Of a DNA stretch of 64,000 nucleotides, positions 1 to 13,428 are shown in pieces. Source of the DNA: Combretum micranthum. Lineage: Eukaryota > Streptophyta > Magnoliopsida > Myrtales > Combretaceae. Position 1 is the stretch's first letter. Every line of letters begins with the position of its first letter. The position numbers were made by a program, and so were the translations under genes. The DNA is taken from assembly GCA_024138025.1 (NCBI GenBank), contig JAMXBD010000209.1:992001-1056000 (forward strand). Reading direction: 5' to 3'. The notes under the pieces are model-generated. The model made no database searches and was not told the DNA's origin. It was given only the letters and a program-made list of their open reading frames with translations.

Positions 1-33
1 TTCTGTGGGTGTTGCTTCCTCCAACTTTGCAAG
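1..33 (+). CDS. Tail of the penultimate exon of the same unrecognised gene
   Basis: The sequence AAG|GTGAGC at 31-39 is a strong plant 5' splice donor, and the acceptor at 421-422 would close a 389-base AT-rich intron. Only 33 exon bases are visible, so the frame cannot be fixed. Phase 0 and one alternative phase both stay open into the next exon. Confidence 0.35.
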
Positions 34-422
34 GTGAGCCTATATCTAATACAAGATAATCCTAATTTATATCTTCACTAAAACAATTAAAAAGAAAGAA
101 AAAATCTTAACTGAATAAAATATTCCAAATCTTGATTCAATATACTAGATAGTTTTTTTCCTGCTCTAACTGATCTTTTGGCTTGCTTCCCCATGAAAGT
201 TTGCAATTATCTCATTTGTCTGAAATTTATTTAGCGAAGATGAGGTGTATCATGTATCAATTAAATGAAACGTCCTGAGCACATGTATGTGGCGATTACT
301 CTACTTTTGCAATCTGTGAAAACTCATATTTCAATTTTTTCAACAATAATATGATAACATTTGATAGGAAATAAAATAAAATAAAGAAAGAAGAAAGTCA
401 TCCACTGTTGTATCTTTTACAG

Positions 423-575
423 GAATTAACAGAGACTCCAACAATAGTGGTGAGTGGGCACCATGGGAAACTTCATATTGAAGGATTTAGACTTATCATT
501 GATGAAGGCGGAGGGTATGAACATAAGCCAATTGCAGCTCTTGTCCTCCCCTCAATGAATATCATTCGCAACTGA
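423..575 (+). CDS. 3'-terminal coding exon of an unrecognised gene
   Basis: I do not recognise this protein. A splice acceptor (tttacAG, AG at 421-422) opens a 51-codon stretch that begins [10 protein letters not shown], passes through [20 protein letters not shown] and ends in PSMNIIRN with TGA at 573-575. The even mix of charged and hydrophobic residues and the clean acceptor make it look like a true terminal exon rather than chance. An upstream exon tail probably occupies 1-33, ending in AAG before GTGAGC. Joining at phase 0 keeps this frame open. A second acceptor 8 bases further in (AG at 429-430) would also keep it open, from another exon-1 phase, so the junction is not certain. The rest of the gene lies left of the window. 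Confidence 0.5.
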   Translation, partial: ELTETPTIVVSGHHGKLHIEGFRLIIDEGGGYEHKPIAALVLPSMNIIRN

Positions 576-2316
576 TTACCATGTGGTATAGTAAAAAAAA
601 TTTTCAGTGTGTCGGCAGGTAAATTACATTATGATTTTAGATTTTTTTTCTTTGAGGCTGTATATTGCTTACATCCTTATGATACAGAAAACTTGGATGC
701 ATCTGTCCTCTTCTGTAACATTATCTAATGATGAAAGCAAAATATATTTAAGCTGTTCTCCTTTCTGTTTACATTTAGCACTTCTTTAAATTGCTGCTAT
801 CACCATAAATGGTGCTTTCAGTACGTGCTTTTTGTTATGGATGTGGGGAAGTGATTGTCAGAGTTCCGTGTCCTCTACCAGACAGTCGAACCCTCTCATC
901 AATCCGATTAATGGAATTTGATAATAAAAGTTGGATTTCTGAAAATAATGGGCTTTTAGGGGTTATACTATGATCTGCCATCGCATTTATAAACGTCCAC
1001 TTTCATATGTAAAGTGAAGACTCAATCAGTGATTGGAATTGGTAAAAGAAGGATCAGAGGGAGAGGCATAATTTTCTCCTTCTCTTTTAGATGTTGGTCT
1101 ATCAAACTTGATTTCTTAATTATGTTTCCTACTTAGTGATTATATACCCATATAGGTAGGTTATTTCCAAAATTTTCATGAGTGTTTAAGACTACATTTT
1201 TAGAAGAGAAGGATGTTCTTTCCGAGCCTGCAAAATATTCATTGTGCTTCTTTTTTAGTTTTTCCTGTTATGCTCATGCAGAGTCCAGAAAAACGAGGTT
1301 GCATCATCAAGTTAGTGTGAGTGACATGCTTTTATGCTTAAATTCATATTCATTAAAGGTATTTTGTACTTAAATGCATATGTTTCAGTTATACATTATA
1401 TAAGAGTTGTTTATTGATGAAAGATTTAGTCTTGTAAGCTTTAATTTCAGTAACAGTATCTTTAGAACATGATCAAGACATTCAGTTTTAAGTTTTAAGG
1501 AAATATTGGATTTGATACCTGAAGTTTACTAAAAAGTTCAATTAAATACCTGGATTTTGAAAAGTTCCATTTAATACCTACTTGAACTTTTCATGGTTGA
1601 TTTTGTTACTTCACTTAACAGTGTCTCCTCCGTCTATCTACATGGACAGATTGACGAATTAACACCTAAAATGTGCCAATGAAAAAAAAAAAAGTAAAAA
1701 CAATGGTAAAACTTAACCCAACAGGGGAAGGAGACTCGATCGCATGGAGAAGCAAACCGTCGTGATTCCATTGTCTCATATTATGACGTAAAATAGCTTC
1801 CTCTTGTAACCCCAACTTAAGCGGAAGCATACTTAGCTACTAGACTATCCAAGTGGGTTTTAGTCTCAAGAACTCGCCTTTATCACATACACGTGTCCAA
1901 CCTCTAGGAAATCTCTACATAGGTCCAAACTCCATTAATTGTAGAAACATTGGTTTGGAGAAGCTTTAGATATTGTTAGATGAGCTTATTGTTAAAATTT
2001 TATGGCTTTTAAATGGTAAACAATTAGGGTTTTGTCCACTATGGGTAAGTCTTTCTATGTGCTTTGTAATCATGATCTTCGGAGAAACATTATATTGGAG
2101 AATCGTCAAGGTGGGCTTTCATATAATGGGTCATGAAAATGTACTTATATTAGGTCTTTTTATCTTGCTTTTGACGTTGAAGGCGTCCTTGGTGTTTCTG
2201 ATTTCGGAGAGAATTAATATAGTATGACCCAATGGGTCTCTCAGCCATGGTTAGGTTAGCTTCTACTATCTTTTTTTTCTTTTTAAATCCATCCACACTT
2301 GTCGTGTAAGGATCTA
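576..2316. other. 3' UTR and downstream flank of the first gene
   Basis: No coding sequence is supported here. An AATAAA at 923-928 could be the poly(A) signal of the gene ending at 575. From about 1500 to 1640 the text repeats the theme 'TTTAATACCTGAACTTTT' in diverged form, typical of the ends of plant dispersed repeats, but I could not define element ends. The open frame at 1973-2227 encodes only a hydrophobic low-information peptide and is not credible as a gene. Confidence 0.4.
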
Positions 2317-3567
2317 TGTCAAAAATTCAAACATGTCAAATCCTAAGTTACGTATAATACCCTAAAGTAGTACACGCTCAAGTTTCTCTAAATGATTTGT
2401 TTATCATGAATGTTTACTAGTTGATTTTAGATTCTGAAATCGTTTAATTAGATTTTAGAAGTAACTGGATTTAACAATGGTGAAAACAAACTTTTACAAA
2501 AGAAAACCATACCATTAGGAATCACCTATACCTTTCATGATGGTAAACATGTAGGCTTCTCCACTAAGCCCTTAAAGAAAGTACAAACTTTAGAAGATAA
2601 ATCCAGCTCTAAAACAAATACAACGGCCCTACTTCACTTTACTCCTCCTTCAAAACCTCCAGAATCACCTATACCTGAGTCAAACATCATTATAATCCAA
2701 ACCATCATCATCACATCATATCATCACTTGGAAAAGAAGACAACAGCAAGCCGAGACCTAGTACGACAGTAACATGAGCACACATAAGATGACATACAAG
2801 CTTAATCTAATGCAATCCATCAATCAATATTTTGTATCTTTAAATTAAAGTGAAACAAATCAACATTAGAGTCCTCACACTCCGAATCAAGCCTTTGGGA
2901 ATTTGGGGTTCTTGAGTAACAACAACTGTTTAGGTGGTTTATATAAGCAGTTCGAATACCTATATCTCCTATATCTAACAAAAAAAGAGATAATAGCTTC
3001 ATATAAGGTTCACAGCCGTTATTCATCTTTACTTATCTTGGTCCACAATATAATATGACCCAACCAGTCCCATAAACGTGAGTCATACTATATTACTTCT
3101 CTTCGAGCCTAAGTAGACGTCATTTCAATACCGTTTGCTCTATCGGCTACCCATCAACCAACTTATGAATTGTTATTGCATCATTATAGAGGGTGGTCTA
3201 AGTGCTTAACTACCATACCTGGCTTCGAATAAGATTGTCATTCCTTGGACCGAATTAAATGACAAGCGCAATCAATACTCCTTAATTATTAAGCTGTCTT
3301 TAAGTTTTTAATTCATTTTAATATGCTTATTCAACACGCAAATTATAATGAAAGATGATTTAGAAGAATATAAATATTTGAAATCCATTTACTTATTTAA
3401 TTATGCCAAATTATCTAGTTGTAATTCATTGTTTGTTTTACTTGAACTATTTAAACTATCTAATCTAAATTTATAAATTAAATTCTAATCCAAATCTAAA
3501 CTTAACTACCTATTATATTACTCAATCATGCTATTTTAAATTAGTTAGGTGTAGGTTTAGTGTATTA
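2317..3567 (-). repeat. Left LTR of the old element, with internal deletion
   Basis: The first ~1 kb aligns with the beginning of the intact LTR at 4599-5835, including the ATGCAATCCATCAATC and 'ATATAAGCAG..CGAATAC' stretches. The last ~230 bases align with the very end of that LTR. About 2 kb between them is absent, with the join near 3335-3345. Its right-hand partner LTR retains this part. Confidence 0.7.
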
Positions 3568-4598
3568 TTTCTTTCTCTCTTAAAAGAATTTTGCCCTCAA
3601 AATTTACTTGATTATCTGTTGATAGCTAACATTTCATAATAATTTTAAACTTTATTATTCACAAGTTTTCAATCATTTAAAAAATTTTATTCTTTCATTA
3701 TGCTTTCGCTATGCACTCTGATTATTGTTAAATTAAATTTTATTATCTCAATTTATTTGTAAAGAAATTTTGAGTCATTTGTCAAATATTTATATTTATC
3801 AAACTTATTTGTTAACATATATGATGACATTATTTTGCTTCTTTTATTACACATATTTAATATTTTTCAACCTTTTTGTTTTCATAAACAATTTGAAATT
3901 TTAATGTTATTTGGGTTTAGCATTATCTCTTCATAAAATTTTATTGTTCATTACTTATTTCTTCTATTTCTTAATTTAAATTTAAAATTATTTATCTAGC
4001 TTTAGGATCACATCTTATAATCATTCATATACTCATCATTTGTTCTTAATTTATTAATTTGAACTTTTTGAAAAACTTCTTTAACTTTACAATACTGATA
4101 TTTCGTGCAATACAGCCTATATAAACAATAGGAACTAGTTTAGCGATTTTTCATTCTTCATTTACTCAACTGAATAGGACTCAAACTGAGACTTAACAAG
4201 ACGACTGGCGACTTTGATTCAACTTGACCCGACTTTACTCAATTCTAGACTTCCATAGACACACAACGACATGACACGACAAACACAACACTATAACTTA
4301 ATAATTGATGGTTGTAAATTTGCTATTCCATCCTTATCTAAATATATATGATAAAAAATTTATGAAAAATACAGTAGTATTCCTTTAATTATCAAGATCA
4401 TTATGTTTTGAAGCTTTTATTAGCACTTTAACAAAAACACAATTAAGATTTTTTATTTTCATCATTTGTGTGTCCATCAATTTTATTAACTTTATTTCAC
4501 AAACAAATTTTCTTTTTTTTTTTTTTCCATATGTATGCTTACCATTAAAGTTTTATTTTGACAATTGATTTAGAATTTCTATTTTGTCACTTTATTAC

Positions 4599-7500
4599 TG
4601 TAAAGACCCGACATGCTCAATTCTCAAATTAAGCACACCAAGTCCCCAACCACGTATAACTCTTACGAATTATACGTAAGGTTGTCTTAAAAGAAGGTGT
4701 TTATGTTGAACATTGCTATCCGATTTTAGAATTTATGAAATCGTTTAGTTAGATTTTTAGATAACTGGATTTAGCAGCGGAAAAATAAACTTTAATAAAA
4801 ACATTTCTACATGAAAGCATTTCAAACTTCCACTATTACAAATGGAAAAGCTTTCACTTAAACAAATTTTTACAAAAGCTTAGTTATAAGACATGGGCAT
4901 TAACAAGCCCTTAATGAAAATACAAATTTATAATTAAATCCAGTCTTTATAGAACAAAACAAAGAAGAAATAAAATAATCAACTACATCCACGCTCCTAC
5001 TCACTTCACTCATCCACAACTTCTCTCCGAATCATTACAAGCACCCAGAAACCGAGTCAAGCATCACCAATAGCAACAACATCATCATATCATCGTCTCA
5101 TCATCATCATCAACAACAATAATACCTGTAAAAAGAATAACAACAACAATAATGAGCCGAAGCCCAGTACACAGTAATACAATCACACACGGAGTGGCAC
5201 ACGAGCTTAACTAAATGCAATGCATCAATCCACAAGTTATTATCTTTTCATTAAAATAAACAAATCAACAATGGAGCACTCACACTCCAGAACAAGCCAA
5301 TGGCAATCTGGGGATCCTGAGTAACGCTCACGACGCTCAGGGGGTTGATATAAGCAGCCCGAATACTTATATCTCCTAGATAACGTTACGCTGAAAAAGA
5401 AATAGTAATCTCATCTAGGAATCATAGTCGCTACTTAACTTCACTTAACTTAATCCATAATATAATTTAATTCACATGCTCCCATAAACATTGAATTAAA
5501 TCATATTTCTTCCTCTCAAGATTAAGTAAACGTTACGCAGTTACCACATTCCTTATCGATTACCCGCCGAGCCTAGTCATTGCATCATGACTATTGGCCT
5601 AAGCGCCTATTATAATATTGTCATTGCATCATGACAACCCACCGAGCCATATCATTGCATCACGATAAGTGGCATAAGCATTTATTCTAACATTGTCATT
5701 GCATCATGACAAGTTGTCGCTCCTCGGACCGGATTTAACGACGAATAACACAATCAACACCCATCATTATTAAGCCGAGTTTAAGTCTTAATCAGTTTAG
5801 GATGCCTATCCTAACATTCAACACGCAACTTACTGCGTACTTTAAATAAAATCCCCAAACAGAGCCTTAGAAGGTTGATAAAGCCAATCCAAAAGAATCA
5901 GAACCAAAACCAAGACCAAACATCTGTTTCAAGAAATTGAACTTACATAAGAACTTAAGCTAGCACTCATTCATATTAAATATAAACCATATCACAACCT
6001 ATTATTCATATATCAATATATATATACAAAACAACATATTATATACATAACATATAACAACAAGTTACTCTCATAACAATATATATATATTAGATAGATA
6101 CAAAACAACATACTTCTCATGTCATTCAAAGATCACCCTAGCACATTCATTTAACTCTATTATTTGTTACTAACCCATTTTAGCTTAACCTTAGTCAAAT
6201 TGATTGGAATTAGTCATTTAAGTCATTTACCAAGTCAAATTGATTAACCTTAGCCATTTAATTCAAAAGCCAAGCCAAGTGGATTAAGCTTAAGAAATCT
6301 AGTTCATTTTAGTTCAATTGAGTTCATTAAGTCAAACTCATTAGAATTAATCATTTAATCTAATTACTAAGCCAAAGTAATTAAACTAACTCAATCTAAT
6401 TCATTTTAACTCATTCAAGTCTATTTAATCAAGTTGAACTTAAGTTTGTTAACTAAGTTCATTTTATGTAAAACTCGCATATTTAACTCAATTATTCATT
6501 AAGTCTATAAATCTATCTAAGTCATGTTTAATTATATCACTAAATCATCATTACACATCAAAAATTATTTATCTATCTCATTTTAGGTCAAAAAGATCCA
6601 TTTGTTCAAGTAAATACACATAAAACAATCTATAACAAGTTTTTAGCTTAGCTTGAAAAATGTATCAGTTGAAAAGAATTAAAATTTAAGCACTGATACG
6701 TTTCGATTTTGCAAAAACTCAAAACATGAAAGTTGTAGATCTCTTTCTTATATTTCCAACGCAACTTGAATCACCTCAATTGGAGATCAGATGAAAAATC
6801 TATAGCTAAAATACGAAGGACTACAAAACTGGGAAAAGTTGCAAAACGAACGCCGGTGTTCAACTCCGGCGGCGTAAATTGAAAATTGCCAGCGTTAGAG
6901 GTCGACGATTCTGGTCCCCGAGTGCATCTTCAACACCGGCAAATTTTCCAACGTACACCGGCAGCGTAGGATTCAACACCGGCAGCGTTGAATGCCAGCG
7001 TACATGCATTACGCTGCTGTCAAATTTTCCCCTGTTTTCATTTTGCAAAAGCCATTTGTTCCAATTGTTTCAAACAACTCCAAATTCATTTCAAACTTCT
7101 TAAAACTTGTTATTTGATCTTACTACAATCTAATAAACACAAACTCCACTTCAATCCATCAAACATCACTATAATCATCATAAACAACTTCAAACCCCAA
7201 TTTCACTATTCATCTTCTTCCTCAATAAACCAACTCCATCAACCATAAACTTTACAAATACAAACTCAAACAACACTTCTCAACTCAATTCAACATCAAT
7301 TCATCAATTAGAAATGTAAATAACAAGTAAAAACAAAGAGAAATAGAAAACGAAAACTTAGCTTTTTGGGCCTACTCATGCAATTCCTTCTTCTTCTTCT
7401 TGTTGAAGCTAATTCTACTTGATCTCCTCTTTCTATCTTGTTTCCTATCCTTAATTTATCTACTTGAATTTGAGTTTTAGAGAAAGCAAAAAGAAAGGGA

Positions 7501-8027
7501 AGAAGAAGAGAGAAGAGAAGAAAGAAAAACGAAAAATGAATGGGAAGAAAGGGCAGCCAAAAAAGAAAGAAAAGGAAGGGAAAGGATAAGGTTAAATTTG
7601 GAGAAAAATAGAAATAGGATATATGTTTAGAACTATCAGATCAATATCTATAGTTCTAGAAGTATTTAAAAGATAATTTTAGAACCGATAGGTTAGAAAT
7701 TAAGGACTTAAAATAAGAACTTAATTTATGAATTTATTTTGGATAAAATATATTTAATTTGAGTTCGGGTTTAAGAACTGATATTTTAAGATAAGCAAAT
7801 GAACTCAAATTTTACTGAGATTTAGGAATTAGTGTTTAGGCTAAGAATCAAGGGTTTAGGAATTCTCTAAACACTTTGATGACATGTTTAGGGAATTTGA
7901 AACTCAAATCTCAATTAATAGCTAATTAAATTATATCAACTTGTATAATTAAATCCTATAATTCATTTGATTCATTTAATCTATCTAAACTCAATTTCTA
8001 ATATAGACAAAGATTTGGGGTATTTCA
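4599..8027 (-). repeat. Left LTR (3' LTR) of the young element, 3429 bp
   Basis: It starts TGTAAAGACCCGACATG and ends GATTTGGGGTATTTCA. It differs from its partner only by scattered single-base and small length changes, for example C/T at the 'CTTAGTTAtAAGAC' site. It contains a cluster of GTCATTGCATCATGAC motifs (5576-5710) and a GC-rich 'CAACACCGGCAGCGT' patch (6850-7010). The ORFs at 6860-7248 are by-products of that patch. Confidence 0.92.
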
Positions 8028-9978
8028 TTCTTCCCACCTTACAAGAATTTCTTCCCGAAATTCACTTAACTTTTGTTGATAGGAGACATATCATATTACT
8101 TTTAAACTTTTTCATTCAAAAACTTTTCCTTATTTGAGATTTTTATTTCCCATTACGTTTTCGCTGCGCACTCTGATCATTTTTCTTTTAATTTTTGTTA
8201 TTACTTTTCAGTTTGAAATATTTGGTAACATATATGGATTTCCATTATTGTCAAAAAGATTTTCGAAATTCTATTTGATGTTTTTCATTGTCTTCAATTT
8301 TCGTAAATCATATGGGAATTTTGCATCATTTTTCTTGGATTGCATGTATTTGAAGATTTCTTTTCATTTTTATTTCATGAAACATTTTAGAATTTGAGTT
8401 ACTGAATTAATGTTCTTTCTTCATCAACATTTATTTACTCCACATTTTAGATTTTTCAAGATTTCTTTAACTTTACATAACTAATATTCCATGCAACTTC
8501 AATATATATATATAACAGTAGGAATTAGGTTAACGATTCAACCTTCACTGACTCGATTTGAAGAAGACTTGGACTCCAAAAGAAAATAAAAGACTCCGAC
8601 TCAAATGTGTCTCTCGCCTTGAGATAACACACTATAACACAACACAAAAGATAAAACAAACAATTCAACGAAGGAAGGTTGTGAATTCGTTATTCCATTC
8701 TTACCTGCATATATATGTCAATTTGCATATGAAACATACAATATCTAAATTCTTTTAATGATCAAAGATGTTATGTTTGGTATTCATCTTGATATGATAG
8801 TAATCAAGACGTTTCATTTCATTTTGGATCGCATATTTATATGGAATTCGATTCTATTTGGGATCGAGAATATGAAATCAATGATATAGGATTATCTATT
8901 CATTGTTTTAGGATTTCAAGTCTTGGTTTCCATTTTGATATGAAATTGACTTTTGAAAATTCTCTTCAACTCTTTTACTTTTAATATACTTAAAATATTT
9001 CAACAATTATCTCATTTTATCTTTTGATTTTCAAGAGAATTTTGAATTTGACTTGAATCTTGATATTTAATTTAAATTTTCTATTTCGCTAATTCATTAG
9101 ATTTTCAATTAGTATATTATCGTATTAGTAGATTTGAAATATACTCAAAATATGGAGTTATTCTTTTCATTTTAAACTTTGACATTACATTTGATTTTGG
9201 GAGATATATGTTGGTCATATGTAACTTTAAGGAAACATATTTATTGTGAAATATTTGAGTTTTCTTCTATTTGATTTCAACATATATTTATCACATTTAT
9301 TCTTTTAAAAAGTCAAGGTCACTTGAAATCTTGAATTTTCTTCTCATTTCAATTTCTCGATTTTGTCAACATATCAACAAATTAGACTTAAGAGAGGAAG
9401 AAAGAAAATTCCTATTATAGTCTATCAAATTTTATTTAAACAAAAACATTTTTGCAAAACACATACATCAATCACTTAAAGTCTACTTTCAAATTTTAAA
9501 GGATTTATGGGGGTAAATCCTAATGTTGGTCTAGATCATTTGTGCTCTACTTATATTTAAATCAAATTGAGTTAATTTCAATTTACAAGCAAATATCAAA
9601 CAAGCACTCACAAATACAGAATAAATAACATACACACACACACATATACATGTATATCACATAGCATTCACCATTACATTATAAAAGAAATCAATGTAAA
9701 AGAAACATATATATACATAAACAACGTGTAGGAATCATGCAATGTTCATTTTGATTTATTTACAGATATCAACAAAAAATAAATTTGAGTCGAGTTGATT
9801 AATTTAGTGTGATTAGTTGATTTTATTTACTACTGACTAACAGGTTATCAAACAATATAAACAACAAACAAACAAATTGAGTTCCCAAGCTTCCCGCACT
9901 CAACTCACCGTCTCTAAACGAATCCTAATTCATTATGCAAGAAGCAATGTTCAAGATAAACATTGCTCTGATACCATT
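8028..9978 (-). other. Non-coding interior of the young element
   Basis: This holds only the terminal replication signals and about 1.9 kb of AT-rich DNA. On the - strand the edge next to the 3' LTR reads GTGAATTTCGGGAAGAAAT, then a purine-rich AAGGTGGGAAGAA. Autonomous plant chromoviruses commonly have a similar sequence just after pol, so the interior may derive from such an element by loss of the coding part. The 87-residue + strand frame at 8134-8397 is hydrophobic and AT-driven, and I do not call it a gene. Confidence 0.7.
9965..9978 (-). promoter_or_regulatory. Primer binding site of the young element
   Basis: The + strand text GCTCTGATACCATT reads AATGGTATCAGAGC on the - strand, matching the 3' end complement of plant initiator tRNA-Met. 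It abuts the right LTR and fixes the element's orientation. Confidence 0.85.
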
Positions 9979-12900
9979 TGTAAAGACCCGACATGCTCAA
10001 TTCTCAAATTAAGCACACCAAGTCCCCAACCACGTATAACTCTTACGAATTATACGTAAGGTTGTCTTAAAAGAAGGTGTTTATGTTGAACATTGCTATC
10101 CGATTTTAGAATTTATGAAATCGTTTAGTTAGATTTTTAGATAACTGGATTTAGCAGCGGAAAAATAAACTTTAATAAAAACATTTCTACATGAAAGCAT
10201 TTCAAACTTCCACTATTACAAATGGAAAAGCTTTCACTTAAACAAATTTTTACAAAAGCTTAGTTACAAGACATGGGCATTAACAAGCCCTTAATGAAAA
10301 TACAAATTTATAATTAAATCCAGTCTTTATAGAACAAAACAAAGAAGAAATAAAATAATCAACTACATCCACGCTCCTACTCACTTCACTCATCCACAAC
10401 TTCTCTCCGAATCATTACAAGCACCCAGAAACCGAGTCAAGCATCACCAATAGCAACAACATCATCATATCATCGTCTCATCATCATCATCAACAACAAT
10501 AATACCTGTAAAAAGAATAACAACAACAATAATGAGCCGAAGCCTAGTACACAGTAATACAATCACACACGGAGTGGCACACGAGCTTAACTAAATGCAA
10601 TGCATCAATCCACAAGTTATTATCTTTTCATTAAAATAAACAAATCAACAATGGAGCACTCACACTCCGGAACAAGCCAATGGCAATCTGGGGATCCTGA
10701 GTAATGCTCACAACGCTCAGGGGGTTCATATAAGCAGCCCGAATACTTATATCTCCTAGATAACGTTACGCTGAAAAAGAAATAGTAATCTCATCTAGGA
10801 ATCATAGTCGCTACTTAACTTTACTTAACTTAATCCATAATATAATTTAATTCACATGCTCCCATAAACATTGAATTAAATCATATTTCTTCCTCTCAAG
10901 ATTAAGTAAACGTTACGCAGTTACCACATTCCTTATCGATTACCCGCCGAGCCTAGTCATTGCATCATGACTATTGGCCTAAGCGCCTATTATAATATTG
11001 TCATTGCATCATGACAACCCACCGAGCCATATCATTGCATCGTGATAAGTGGCATAAGCATTTATTCTAACATTGCCATTGCATCATGACAAGTTGTCGC
11101 TCCTCGGACCGGATTCAACGACGAATAACACAATCAACACCCATCAATTATTAAGCCGAGTTTAAGTCTTAATCAGTTTAGGATGCCTATCCTAACATTC
11201 AACACGCAACTTACTGCGTATCTTTAAATAAAATCCCCAAACAGAGCCTTAGAAGGTTGATAAAAGCCAATCCAAAAGAATCAGAACCAAAACCAAAACC
11301 AAAACCAAACATCTGTTTCAAGAAATTGAACTCACATAAGAACTTAAGCTAGCACGCATTCATATTAAATATAAACCATATCACAACCTATTATTCATAT
11401 ATCAATATATAATACAAAACAACATATATATATATATATACATATACATATAACAACAAGTTACTCCCATAACAATATATATATATAGATAGATAGATAC
11501 AAAACAACATACTTCTCATGTCATTCAAAGATCACCCTAGCACATTCATTTAACTCTATTATTTGTTACTAACCCATTTTAGCTTAACCTTAGTCAAATT
11601 GATTAGAATTAGTCATTTAAGTCATTTACCAAGTCAAATTGATTAACCTTTGCCATTTAATTCAAAAGCCAAGCCAAGTGGATTAAGCTTAAGAAATCTA
11701 GTTCATTTTAGTTCAATTGAGTTCATCAAGTCAAACTCATTAGAATTAATCATTTAATCTAATTACTAAGCCAAAGTAATTAAACTAACTCAATCTAATT
11801 CATTTTAACTCATTCAAGTCTATTTAATCAAGTTGAACTTAAGTTTGTTAACTAAGTTCATTTTATGTAAAACTCGCATATTTAACTCAATTATTCATTA
11901 AGTCTATAAATCTATCTAAGTCATGTTTAATTATATCACTAAATCATCATTACACATCAAATATTATTTATCTATCTCATTTTAGGTCAAAAAGATCCAT
12001 TTGTTCAAGTAAATACACATAAAACAATCTATAACAAGTTTTTAGCTTAGCTTGAAAAATGTATCAGTTGGAAAGAATTAAAATTTAAGCACTGATATGT
12101 TTCGATTTTGCAAAAACTCAAAACATGAAAGTTGTAGATCTCTTTCTTATCTTTCCAACGCAACTTGAATCACCTCAATTGGAGATCGGATGAAAAATCT
12201 ATAGCTAAAATACGAAGAGGCTACAAAACTGGGAAAAGTTGCAAAACGAACGCCGGTGTTCAACTCCGGCGGCGTAAATTGAAAATTTGCCAGCGTTAGA
12301 GGTCGAAGATTCTGGTCCCCGAGTGCATCTTCAACACCGGCAAATTTTCCAACGTACACCGGCAGCGTAGGATTCAACACCGGCAGCGTTGAATGCCAGC
12401 GTACATGCATTACGCTGCTGTCAAATTTTTCCCTGTTTTCATTTTGCAAAAACCATTTGTTCCAATTGTTTCAAACAACTCCAAATTCATTTCAAACTTC
12501 TTAAAACTTGTTATTTGATCTAACTACAATCTAATAAACACAAACTCCCACTTCAATCCATCAAACATCACTATCATCATAAACAACTTCAAACCCCAAT
12601 TTCACTATTCATCTTCTTCCTCAATAAACCAACTCCTCATCAACCATAAACTTTACAAATACAAACTCAAACAACACTTCTCAACTCAATTCAACATCAA
12701 TTCATCAATTAGAAATGTAAATAACAAGTAAAAACAAAGAGAAATAGAAAACGAAAACTTAGCTTTTTGGGCCTACTCATGCAATTCCTTCTTCTTCTTC
12801 TTGTTGAAGCTAATTCTACTTGATCTCCTCTTTCTATCTTGTTTCCTATCCTTAATTTATCTACTTGAATTTGAGTTTTAGAGAAAGCAAAAAGAAAGGG

Positions 12901-13428
12901 AAGAAGAAGAGAGAAGAGGAAGAAAGAAAACAAAAAATGAATGGGAATAAAGGGCAGCCAAAAAAGAAAGAAAAGGAAGGGAAAGGATAAGGTTAAATTT
13001 GGAGAAAAATAGAAATAGGATATATGTTTAGAACTATCAGATCAATATCTATAGTTCTAGAAGTATTTAAAAGATAATTTTAGAACCGATAGGTTAGAAA
13101 TTAAGGACTTAAAATAAGAACTTAATTTATGAATTTATTTTGGATAAAATATATTTAATTTGAGTTCGGGTTTAAGAACTGATATTTTAAGATAAGCAAA
13201 TGAACTCAAATTTTACTGAGATTTAGGAATTAGTGTTTAGGCTAAGAATCAAGGGTTTAGGAATTCTCTAAACACTTTGATGACATGTTTAGGGAATTTG
13301 AAACTCAAATCTCAATTAATAGCTAATTAAATTATATCAACTTGTATAATTAAATCCTATAATTCATTTGATTCATTTAATCTATCTAAACTCAATTTCT
13401 AATATAGACAAAGATTTGGGGTATTTCA
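9979..13428 (-). repeat. Right LTR (5' LTR) of the young element, 3450 bp
   Basis: It matches 4599-8027 almost base for base over its whole length. The small excess in length comes from short tandem differences, such as the longer TA run near 11426-11440 and an extra 'AACCAA' unit near 11290. Confidence 0.92.

Larger units (their letters stand above)
4599..13428 (-). mobile_element. Young non-coding long-LTR retrotransposon (LARD-like, Ty3/gypsy-type ends)
   Basis: Two near-identical LTRs (4599-8027 and 9979-13428) flank a 1951-bp interior, and the whole element is bordered by the exact 5-bp duplication ATTAC (4594-4598 and 13429-13433). Read on the - strand, the LTR begins TGAAATACCCC and ends TCTTTACA. 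It is followed directly by a primer site beginning AATGGTATCAGAGC (reverse complement at 9965-9978), complementary to initiator tRNA-Met. The other interior edge has a purine tract (reverse complement of 8028-8040). No gag, protease, RT or integrase reading frame is detectable, so mobility must have depended on enzymes from another element. Its ends resemble chromovirus (Tekay/Del) elements, which is an inference. Confidence 0.9.

Noticed and set aside
1973..2227. 84-residue hydrophobic ORF
   Set aside because: AT-rich, Leu/Ile/Val-dominated, no motifs, no splice context.
6860..7248. ORFs around the GC-rich patch in the young LTR (and 12147-12449 in its partner)
   Set aside because: Located in an LTR, overlapping on both strands and not consistent in length between two near-identical copies.
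8134..8397. 87-residue Phe/Leu-rich ORF in the young element interior
   Set aside because: On the strand opposite to the element, with AT-driven composition; not matched by an open frame in the collinear old interior.
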